Shown: positions 1 through 5,300 of the stretch, in pieces
How positions within the stretch are numbered: position 1 is the stretch's first letter
How the letters are laid out: each line of letters begins with the position of its first letter
NCBI GenBank assembly: GCA_016780605.1
Contig: JADHLS010000428.1
Coordinates: 1 to 5,532 of the forward strand
Source of the DNA: Reyranella sp.
GTDB taxonomy: Bacteria > Pseudomonadota > Alphaproteobacteria > Reyranellales > Reyranellaceae
Direction of reading: 5' to 3'
Length of the DNA: 5,532 bases
The notes under the pieces: generated by a model
Seen by the model: only the letters and a program-made list of their open reading frames with translations
The model's database searches: none
Told to the model about the DNA's origin: nothing
Made by a program: the position numbers and the translations under genes

Positions 1-2454
1 ATGAGCATCGCAGAGAGCATGTCGGCAGCCTTCCAACCATGGAGCGACGAGCCAGCAAGCCGCCCAGATCGTCGGAAGATCCGTGCTCGCATCGGTGGCC
101 TTCATTGCTCGCTCTGCACCGGTACGATCGAGAAGGCGCTTGGCCGCATGCCTGGCGTCGACAAGGTCGCCGTCAGTCTCACGCATGAGCAGGCGCTCGT
201 TGAATATGATCCTGCCGTTGCCCGGCCCGAGCGGCTGCTGCAGACCTTGAAGGACATCGGTTACACGATCTCCGATCCTCGCAAGCTCAGGGCCTTCGAG
301 GAGGAGGAGCGCGACCTGGTCCACGAAGCGCGACGATTTGTGCTCGCCGTCGTCCTCACGGTCGCGACGATTCCGATCATTGCCGACCCCACAGTCGGAT
401 GGATCGGCTTCCTGCCGGCGCTGGTTTGCCTCAGCCTCGGCGCCTTCGTGTTCCTTGTCCTGCGATCGACGGGCCTTTGGGCAGCTGCCGGTGCCGCGAT
501 TGGCCTTACGGTCATGGCACTCTCACTGCTTTACTTGAATCTCGCCGGATACTTGACGTCGGCTGCGCCTTGGCTCTCTGGCGCCCTCGCGCTCGGCCTC
601 GTCTTCGGCGTCGGCCATCACATCCAGCGCATGGCCTTTCAGGCGTTGCGACGCGGCATCCTCAATCAACATGTCCTGCTCGAGATCGGCGCCTTTGCCG
701 GCATCGCAGGCGGTGTCATCGGCCTGGTCCTGGACCGGCCGGATTATCCGACTGCCGCCTTCTTTTCAGTGTCGGTGATGGTCGGCACTTACCACATCTT
801 CTCGGAGTGGCTGTCCCTGATCGTCAAGACGCGCAGCTCGCAGGCGGTGAAGCGGCTGCTCGACCTTCGACCAAGGACCGCTCGGGTCGTGCGCGATGGC
901 CAGGAGCTGGAAGTGCCGATCGAGGAGGTGAAAGTCGGTGATCATGTCCGCATCCGCCCTGGCGAACGCATTCCGACCGATGGCGTCGTGGTCGGCGGCC
1001 ATTCCGGTGTCGACCAATCGCTGGTGACCGGCGAATCCCTGCCGGTCGAGAAGCGCGAGGGCGATGCGGTCATGGGCGGATCAATCAACGGCACCGGCAC
1101 GCTCCTGGTGAACACGACCGCCGTAGGCGAAGGCAGCTTCCTCCAACAGGTCATCCACCACGTCGAGGATGCACGGGCGCTGAAGCCCGGTATTCTCCAT
1201 CTCGTCGATCGCGTGCTTCGAATCTACACGCCGACCGTCCTGATCGTTGCGGCGATGGCCGTCGTCGGCTGGTTGATTGGCTCCTGGCTGAGTACCGGAC
1301 ACGCCGACGTAGAACGCGCCGTTTTTGCCGGCCTCAGTGTACTGGTCATGGGTTATCCCTGTGCTGTCGGTATTTCGGCGCCGCTTTCCATCGTTCGCGG
1401 CGCAGGCCAGGCTGCGGAGCGTGGCGTCCTCATGCGCACGGGCGAGGCCTTTCAGGGGTTTCGTTTGGTCAGGACGATCGTGCTCGACAAGACGGGGACC
1501 TTGACCGAGGGCCGTCCCAAGGTGCGAGAGATCGAAGCTCTGGAGGGAAAGGAGCGAGAGCTTATCGCAGTGGCCGCTGCCGCAGAAGCCCGATCGGAAC
1601 ATCCGCTCGCCCAGGCGCTTGTCAAAGCCGCCTTTGAGCGTTCGATCACACCGCCGGATGTCGCCTCCTTCCAGGCATTCCCCGGACGCGGCGTCATCGC
1701 CCAGATTGGCGACGCCGAGGTCGTGGTTGGCAGCCCACGCTTCATGGCGGAGCGAAACGTTGCCCTAGGTGCCCTTCAGGCGAGGACAGAGCTCCTCGAA
1801 GCGGCCGGCCGCACCGTTGTCGCCGTGACGAAAGAGGGACGCCTGCTGGGCATCGTCGCCGTGGGCGACTCGCTTAGGCCGGACGCCATCGCGGCCGTTG
1901 CCACCTTGCGCAAGGCCGGGCTCTCGATGGTTCTGGTCACCGGGGACAACGAGCGGGCGGCACAGCGCATTGGTCGGGAAGTCGGCATCGACGAGGTGCA
2001 TGCAGGCGTCCTTCCGCAGGACAAGGCTGCGCTCGTACGCCGCCTCCAAGCCTGTGCCCGCGTGGCGGTGGTCGGCGACGGCATCAACGATGCGCCCGCC
2101 CTGATGCAGGCCGACATCGGCATTGCCATGGGCGGTGGTACCGACATCGCCCTGGAATCGGCCGACATCATCATCCTGTCCAATCGGCTGACCGCGCTCG
2201 CCGAGGCGCGGGACATCAGCGCCCGCAGCTATCGAAAGATGGTTCAGAACGTCGTCCTGGCCTTCTTGTTCAACGGCGGCGGCATTCCGCTCGCCGCGAC
2301 GGGCCTTATTCATCCGATCTGGGCCATGGTTGCGATGGCAGTGAGCGTCACGGCAATCTTCATCAACTCGCTCTGGGGCAATCCGCGTCTCTTCTTCGAC
2401 GCGATCCGAAGCGTCGGCAGGCCCATTGCCGCCGCCTTGCCGCAGGGAGCATGA
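1..2454 (+). CDS. Heavy-metal-translocating P-type (PIB) ATPase, YPC variant
   Basis: Inner-membrane ATP-driven metal exporter of 817 aa. A ferredoxin-like HMA domain lies at about residues 27-93, with the metal-binding loop GLHCSLC (C36, C39). Hydrophobic helices follow at about 112-274, then the actuator domain with TGES (343-346), the transport helix with GYPCAVG (Y452-P453-C454), the phosphorylation motif DKTGTLT (D496), the HP motif of the N-domain (H534-P535), TGDN (647-650), the hinge GDGIND (692-697) and two C-terminal helices (about 747-795) with FN at 757-758 and M779/S782. All catalytic motifs are intact, so it should be active. The usual Cu or Zn/Cd signature is CPC. Tyr in the first position leaves the metal undetermined, although the HMA domain and the M/S residues of the last helix resemble the Cu-type class. 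The ATG is the first base of the window, so a longer N-terminus and its promoter cannot be checked. The gene ends 72 bp before the MerR gene, with the MerR-type promoter in between, so it is not obviously driven by that promoter. Confidence 0.95.
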   Translation: MSIAESMSAAFQPWSDEPASRPDRRKIRARIGGLHCSLCTGTIEKALGRMPGVDKVAVSLTHEQALVEYDPAVARPERLLQTLKDIGYTISDPRKLRAFEEEERDLVHEARRFVLAVVLTVATIPIIADPTVGWIGFLPALVCLSLGAFVFLVLRSTGLWAAAGAAIGLTVMALSLLYLNLAGYLTSAAPWLSGALALGLVFGVGHHIQRMAFQALRRGILNQHVLLEIGAFAGIAGGVIGLVLDRPDYPTAAFFSVSVMVGTYHIFSEWLSLIVKTRSSQAVKRLLDLRPRTARVVRDGQELEVPIEEVKVGDHVRIRPGERIPTDGVVVGGHSGVDQSLVTGESLPVEKREGDAVMGGSINGTGTLLVNTTAVGEGSFLQQVIHHVEDARALKPGILHLVDRVLRIYTPTVLIVAAMAVVGWLIGSWLSTGHADVERAVFAGLSVLVMGYPCAVGISAPLSIVRGAGQAAERGVLMRTGEAFQGFRLVRTIVLDKTGTLTEGRPKVREIEALEGKERELIAVAAAAEARSEHPLAQALVKAAFERSITPPDVASFQAFPGRGVIAQIGDAEVVVGSPRFMAERNVALGALQARTELLEAAGRTVVAVTKEGRLLGIVAVGDSLRPDAIAAVATLRKAGLSMVLVTGDNERAAQRIGREVGIDEVHAGVLPQDKAALVRRLQACARVAVVGDGINDAPALMQADIGIAMGGGTDIALESADIIILSNRLTALAEARDISARSYRKMVQNVVLAFLFNGGGIPLAATGLIHPIWAMVAMAVSVTAIFINSLWGNPRLFFDAIRSVGRPIAAALPQGA

Positions 2455-2477
2455 AGGCAAGCGACACCACTTAGCCT

Positions 2478-2509
2478 TTGACCTTGGGGTATACTCCAAG
2501 GTCTAGACT
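2478..2509 (+). promoter_or_regulatory. MerR-type promoter and operator
   Basis: A -35 box TTGACC (2478-2483) and a -10-like TAGACT (2504-2509) are separated by 20 bp, the over-long spacer typical of MerR-activated promoters such as zntA. Within this lies a 22-bp dyad at 2481-2502: perfect 7-bp arms ACCTTGG and CCAAGGT around a GTATAC centre, with one mismatched pair. It points into the MerR gene, whose ATG follows at 2527 behind a strong ribosome-binding site GGGAGG (2515-2520). By analogy, the metal-bound regulator would underwind this spacer and switch on its own operon. The assignment to the MerR protein encoded here is inferred from adjacency. Confidence 0.88.
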
Positions 2510-2526
2510 TTCCCGGGAGGTCGCCA

Positions 2527-2940
2527 ATGTTGACGATCGGCAAGCTCGCGGCCCTGGCGGCAATCAGCGCCGATACCTTGCGGTATTACGAGGAGGAGGG
2601 CCTGATCGCGCCCGTCGAAAGGGGTGCAAACGGCTATCGCCTGTATGACCAGGACTCGCTAAGGCGCCTTCGCTTCATCAAGCAGGCGCAGCACTGCGGC
2701 TTCACGTTGGCCGAAATCCGGGACCTTTTGGCGCTGCGCGCCAGCGATCGCGCCTGCTGCGACGATGTCCGCAAGCAGGCGATCGAGAAGAAGCTTCAGC
2801 TCGAACACAAGATCAAGGCCATGAAAGCGATGTCGAAGGCCCTGGATCGGCTCATTGCCGACTGTACCCGTCAGGGCCGGCCGGTGGCTGAATGTACGAT
2901 CCTGGCGGCCTTGGATCAGACGGCGGACAGAGCGCATTAG
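2527..2940 (+). CDS. MerR-family metal-responsive transcriptional regulator
   Basis: Regulator of 137 aa, a normal length for the ZntR/CadR/PbrR-like branch. The winged-helix DNA-binding domain begins MLTIGKLAALAAISADTLRY and carries the family signature RYYEEEGL at 19-26, followed by GYRLYDQ at 36-42. A long dimerisation helix spans about 80-110. Candidate metal-binding cysteines are C77/C78 at the start of that helix and C113 and C123 in the C-terminal loop (ADC...AEC-TILAALD), the same layout as in divalent-metal sensors of the ZntR/PbrR type. C57 lies in the DNA-binding half. Copper sensors of the CueR type normally have only the two C-terminal loop cysteines, so a divalent metal (Zn, Cd, Pb, Hg or Co) is more likely, but the metal cannot be named. 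It is the first gene of a three-gene operon under its own dyad promoter, with the next ATG 3 bp after its stop. Confidence 0.93.
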   Translation: MLTIGKLAALAAISADTLRYYEEEGLIAPVERGANGYRLYDQDSLRRLRFIKQAQHCGFTLAEIRDLLALRASDRACCDDVRKQAIEKKLQLEHKIKAMKAMSKALDRLIADCTRQGRPVAECTILAALDQTADRAH

Positions 2941-2943
2941 CCG

Positions 2944-3204
2944 ATGAAGGTCGAACTGTTCCATGCCCCGGGCTGCGAGCGCTGCGCGGCGGCACGAGAC
3001 GACCTGAAAGCTGCAGCGACGGCGGCGCGATCGGACGTTGAATGGCGGGAAATCAATGTGCTCGACGAGATGGACTATGCCGTCGAGCGCGGCGTGCTGT
3101 CGCTGCCCGCCATCGTGATCGACGGCGAGCTCGTATTCTCAGCGCTGCCTAGTCCTCGGCAACTTTGCTCGGCGCTTCTGCGCCGTGCTCCGACGCAGAG
3201 GTGA
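2944..3204 (+). CDS. Small thioredoxin/glutaredoxin-like protein (CERC)
   Basis: Protein of 86 aa with a thioredoxin-like fold pattern: beta strand MKVELFHAPG, redox motif C11-E-R-C14, helix (about 14-29), strand VEWREINV (32-39), then the cis-proline signature SLPAIVIDGELVF with P55. One further cysteine, C75, sits near the C-terminus. There is no signal peptide, so it should be cytoplasmic. The length and motif fit the small thioredoxin/glutaredoxin-like proteins found beside metal regulators; the likely role is a thiol/disulfide exchange partner or a metal-thiol handler. It starts 3 bp after the regulator's stop and ends 1 bp before the membrane protein start, so it is probably translationally coupled to both. 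The partnership with the downstream CcdA-like protein is inferred from this packing. Confidence 0.85.
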   Translation: MKVELFHAPGCERCAAARDDLKAAATAARSDVEWREINVLDEMDYAVERGVLSLPAIVIDGELVFSALPSPRQLCSALLRRAPTQR

Positions 3205-3205
3205 G

Positions 3206-3901
3206 ATGGAGCCCGGGGCTCTTCAGCAGGCAGTCGCCCATGCCGATTTGGCAGCGGTCGGCGTGGGATTCCTGGCAGGCCTCCTCTTCAGCTTCAATCC
3301 CGTTGCTATGGCCTCCATTCCGGTGTCGCTTGCCTATGTTACGAAGGCTCGCGAGAAGAAGCAGGCCATCTTGTTCGGCACGATGTTCATCGTCGGCATG
3401 CTTGTCATCCACGCTGCCATGGGGTTTGTCGCAGGGCTGGGAGGTGGATGGGTGTCGGACCTGCTGGGCCGCGAGTGGGGGCTCATACTAGGGCCCTTGC
3501 TCATTGTCCTCGGTCTGATGTGGGGTGGCTGGATACGTGTGCCACTCCCGGCCTTTGTTTTGAAAGCAAGTCGGCCTTCGGCCGCTTGGAGTGCCTTCGT
3601 ACTGGGTGCGGTATTTTCGGTCGCAATCTGTCCGATCTGCACGCCCGCACTTGTGGTTCTTCTCGGGGCGACGGTGGGATTGGCGTCTCCCTGGGTTGGC
3701 GCAGTGCTCTTGCTCGCCTTCGCCGCGGGACGAGCGTTGCCGGTAGCCATAGGTGCCGTCAGCATTGGTTGGCTCGAGAATTTGCGCGGCCTTGATAGCT
3801 ATCGACGTGTGTTCGAGACTGCCGGCGGCATCGTCCTGATCTTATCGGGCCTTCATATGCTCAATGCGTACTTCTTCTGGCTGCCCGCCTTGGCTGGATG
3901 A
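3206..3901 (+). CDS. CcdA-like (DsbD-type) membrane protein lacking the first-helix cysteine
   Basis: Polytopic membrane protein of 231 aa resembling the CcdA/DsbD transmembrane family, which passes electrons from cytoplasmic thioredoxin across the inner membrane. Six hydrophobic segments lie roughly at 15-45, 54-78, 91-110, 128-158, 162-187 and 203-226. In canonical CcdA the first helix carries a redox Cys in a PC motif; here the matching stretch reads FSFNPVAMASIPV with no cysteine. The only cysteines are C142 and C145 in CPICTPA, in the helix where CcdA has its second Cys. The ATG at 3206 is chosen because it follows a good Shine-Dalgarno (GAGGTGAG, ending at 3205) and lies 1 bp after the upstream stop. 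A GTG at 3185 would add 7 residues (MLRRRGE) and overlap the previous gene. It may act in redox relay with the CERC protein or as a metal/thiol transporter; the function is not settled. Confidence 0.85.
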   Translation: MEPGALQQAVAHADLAAVGVGFLAGLLFSFNPVAMASIPVSLAYVTKAREKKQAILFGTMFIVGMLVIHAAMGFVAGLGGGWVSDLLGREWGLILGPLLIVLGLMWGGWIRVPLPAFVLKASRPSAAWSAFVLGAVFSVAICPICTPALVVLLGATVGLASPWVGAVLLLAFAAGRALPVAIGAVSIGWLENLRGLDSYRRVFETAGGIVLILSGLHMLNAYFFWLPALAG

Positions 3902-3904
3902 ATT

Positions 3905-4027
3905 GCGTGCTTGGCGAGCCAACTGACGATCGATCAGTCGAGCAAGTTGCAGCAGAGCTTCATTGGCACGATCCTTCCCCCAACTACGCTGTCCCTGGCG
4001 TGCGGGATCAATTCGGCGTGCTGGCAT
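3905..4027 (-). pseudogene. Possible remnant of a small recombinase-neighbour ORF
   Basis: A - strand frame opens at an ATG at 4027 and runs on into the 3' end of the CcdA-like gene (to 3842). The part outside that gene contains NEALLQLARLIDRQLARQA (about 3908-3964), an amphipathic helix. From memory, it resembles small ORFs next to site-specific recombinases in alphaproteobacteria (pattern: NEALL-LAR-xGRQxARE). The rest of the frame looks non-coding, and the similarity stops almost exactly at the neighbour's stop codon. This suggests a truncated relic at an insertion junction. The match is from memory only and could be chance. Confidence 0.25.
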
Positions 4028-4063
4028 TGTCGTCGAGGTAGATCGATGCCACGCGTGAGGCCT

Positions 4064-4077
4064 CCGTTCCCGAACGG
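4064..4077 (-). repeat. Short inverted repeat after the DsrE stop codon
   Basis: Six-base arms CCGTTC and GAACGG with a 2-base centre lie immediately 3' of the DsrE stop codon on the - strand. It could help transcript ending or protect the 3' end, but no U-tract follows and the stem is short. Confidence 0.3.
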
Positions 4078-4431
4078 TCAGAACACCAGCACCTTATCGG
4101 CCTCCACCGTGGCGGCGGCCAGCTCGTCCATGGTGCTGCGCCGCGCCCCCGCCATTATCTCGGCTTCGGTCAGGCCGCGCGCGTCCATGCAGGTTCCGCA
4201 CAAGAGGACCTGCCCCTTGCCGACAAGCACCCGCTTCAGCATGCGTTCGACATTGTAGTAGCCGTCCGGCGTCTTCTGGGCGGTCTTCGCGGCAACGACC
4301 GCATCAGCCATTAGAAAGATCGTGATCGCGGCCTGCGGATCCTTCTTGAGGAGAGCGTGGACAAGACGAAGCGCATTGTAGCAGCGCTCGCTGCCGTAGG
4401 GCGGATCGTTGAGGATGAACAGCGTTTTCAT
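4078..4431 (-). CDS. DsrE-family protein
   Basis: Cytoplasmic protein of 117 aa with the DsrE/YchN-type alpha/beta fold. It has the N-terminal strand MKTLFILNDPPYGSERCYNA with a YGSER turn, the central segment FLMADAV (39-45), GYYNVERML (57-65), the motif CGTCMDARGL (C78, C81) and a C-terminal STMDELA...ADKVLVF. This pattern is typical of stand-alone DsrE proteins linked to sulfur transfer and often found with metal or sulfur detoxification genes. C78, C81 and C17 are candidate persulfide- or thiol-carrying residues. It is the second gene of a - strand operon: its ATG lies 32 bp after the SHOCT gene's stop and is preceded by a clear ribosome-binding site AGGAG (complement of 4441-4445). Its exact substrate is unknown. 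The two C78/C81 thiols would suit sulfur relay or metal-thiol chemistry with the neighbouring redox operon (inference). Confidence 0.92.
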   Translation of the reverse strand: MKTLFILNDPPYGSERCYNALRLVHALLKKDPQAAITIFLMADAVVAAKTAQKTPDGYYNVERMLKRVLVGKGQVLLCGTCMDARGLTEAEIMAGARRSTMDELAAATVEADKVLVF

Positions 4432-4463
4432 TGGCCCTCGCTCCTGCTGCTGCAGCGCGTCGA

Positions 4464-4820
4464 TCAGTCACCCAGCGCGCGCCGGCGTTCCTCGAACTCT
4501 TGCTTGTCGATCTCACCGCGGGCGAACCGCTCCTTGAGGATGTCGAGCGGCGTGCGGCCCGGCGGCGCCTGATTCCATGCGCTGCCGTGCCACGGTCCGC
4601 CGAGCCAGCGTACGAGAAGCACGGCGACGGCAATGATCACCGCCAGCACGAGGATCATGAATAGTGGACCGAAAATCATCCCGTACCACCCGCCGCCCCA
4701 CCACATCATGTGCGGGCCGTATCTGTCGGCGTCCGACGACCCCTGCGCCCACGCGCAACTCGGCAGCACGGCCACAGCCGTGCTTGCCGCGCCATAAATG
4801 GCATTCGAGAGCTTCATCAT
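4464..4820 (-). CDS. Small membrane/exported protein with C-terminal SHOCT domain
   Basis: Protein of 118 aa. The N-terminus MMKLSNAIYGAASTAVAVLP followed by SCAWAQG looks like a signal peptide: either signal peptidase I cleavage after AWA, or a weak lipobox LPSC at C22. Next comes a short His/Met/Trp-rich stretch YGPHMMWWGGGWYGM, one strong transmembrane helix (about 52-72), the linker GGPWHGSAWNQAPPGRTP, and a typical SHOCT motif PLDILKERFARGEIDKQEFE near the C-terminus. SHOCT domains are short amphipathic modules that often end small membrane proteins. The reading frame extends to a GTG at 4844, but ATG at 4820 (or the adjacent ATG at 4817) gives the cleaner signal peptide and is preferred. 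The gene is first in the operon with DsrE. The Met/His patch hints at metal contact at the outer face of the membrane, but this is inference. Confidence 0.85.
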   Translation of the reverse strand: MMKLSNAIYGAASTAVAVLPSCAWAQGSSDADRYGPHMMWWGGGWYGMIFGPLFMILVLAVIIAVAVLLVRWLGGPWHGSAWNQAPPGRTPLDILKERFARGEIDKQEFEERRRALGD

Positions 4821-5241
4821 CTGCCTGCCACGAGGTTCAGCCACCCGTCACGCTAGTCCGACTGCGGCGCGGCTATCGACCGGCAGGTCGATCCAGATCC
4901 ACCGCTCCATGCCACCACGGGACAATCACAGGCCTCTCTTTGAGCGCCTTGATCTCCGTCAAGCGCTCGGGAAGCTCGCCGATAGTTGTTGCCGGCCCCT
5001 ATAGGATGCCGAGGGGTAGTCGTTGCGGGCTAAACTTCGCCCGCTCCGCCGTGCCTATTCGCAATCACCCGATTGCCCCGCGATCGGCATGGCAAATGGA
5101 TGTGTCGGCAGACTGATTCGGCCCAATCCGCCGCGCACCCCTCGCGTTGCCTTTGCTGTCGCTACGTCGCACGATGGATCAAGAGCCCTTGTCGTTGCCA
5201 TGCAGGCCTGGTGAGCGAGAGTGAGAGGGCCGTGCCGAGTT
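4821..5241. other. About 420 bp without a convincing gene
   Basis: This stretch lies between two divergent transcription units and should hold the promoter of the - strand SHOCT-DsrE operon. I see no good -35/-10 pair. Several reading frames are open on both strands, but none has a recognisable product or a good ribosome-binding site. It contains a bulged inverted repeat at 4942-4968 and a weak 5-bp dyad CCCCT/AGGGG at 4996-5016. A stop-bounded - strand frame at 4876-4998 without a start codon reads GELPERLTEIKALKERPVIV in its centre and looks protein-like, perhaps a gene relic. Confidence 0.5.
4942..4968. repeat. Bulged inverted repeat upstream of the SHOCT gene
   Basis: Arms GAGCGC-C-TTG and CAA-GCGCTC pair over 9 bp with one bulged C and an 8-base centre. 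It lies about 120 bp upstream of the SHOCT start, where an operator or leader structure for the - strand operon could sit. No promoter boxes are convincingly placed around it, so the role is open. Confidence 0.35.
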
Positions 5242-5290
5242 CCATGACGGATTTGGAGGTCGAGAGAGGTCTCTCGGCCATCCGTCACGG
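5242..5290. promoter_or_regulatory. Nested palindrome before the ParB-like gene
   Basis: Two concentric inverted repeats are visible. The outer arms are TGACGGAT (5245-5252) and ATCCGTCA (5280-5287), lengthened by CC/GG (5242-5243 and 5289-5290) across one mismatch. The inner arms are CGAGAGA (5261-5267) and TCTCTCG (5270-5276) around GG. The spacer between the arms is asymmetric (8 and 3 bases). The end of the outer arm reaches the Shine-Dalgarno GGAG (5289-5292) of the following gene, so it could act as an operator for autoregulation, a partition-type binding site, or an RNA hairpin limiting translation. Which of these applies cannot be told from sequence alone. Confidence 0.6.
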
Positions 5291-5300
5291 AGTGACCGAC

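Larger units (their letters stand above)
3902..4077. other. Convergent intergenic region, no classical terminator
   Basis: This 176-bp gap separates the + strand redox operon from the - strand DsrE operon. It holds two short dyads: TTGGC-GA-GCCAA (3911-3922) just after the + strand stop, and CCGTTC-CC-GAACGG (4064-4077) directly after the - strand stop. Neither is followed by a T-run in its direction of transcription, so intrinsic termination is not supported. A possible protein-coding remnant on the - strand is listed separately. Confidence 0.5.

Noticed and set aside
399..941. 180-codon + strand frame inside the ATPase gene
   Set aside because: Arg/Pro/Ala-rich shadow of the ATPase reading frame, whose motifs are continuous through this region.
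2433..2470. CTTGCC ... GGCAAG inverted repeat around the end of the ATPase gene as a terminator
   Set aside because: Only 6 bp with a 14-base loop and no T-run; it is followed directly by the MerR-type promoter.
3931..4469. CGATCAGTC occurring at 3931-3939 and 4461-4469 as a target-site duplication
   Set aside because: A single 9-base match with no transposase or terminal repeats between; the second copy lies at the SHOCT stop codon, and the intervening DsrE gene is intact.
4934..4962. TTGACG on the - strand (4962-4957) as the -35 box of the SHOCT operon
   Set aside because: No -10-like hexamer lies 16-20 bp downstream; the sequence there is AGAGAG.
5023..5214. 63-codon + strand frame ending just before the nested palindrome
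   Set aside because: No ribosome-binding site or recognisable motif, and an Arg-rich composition typical of chance frames in GC-rich DNA.
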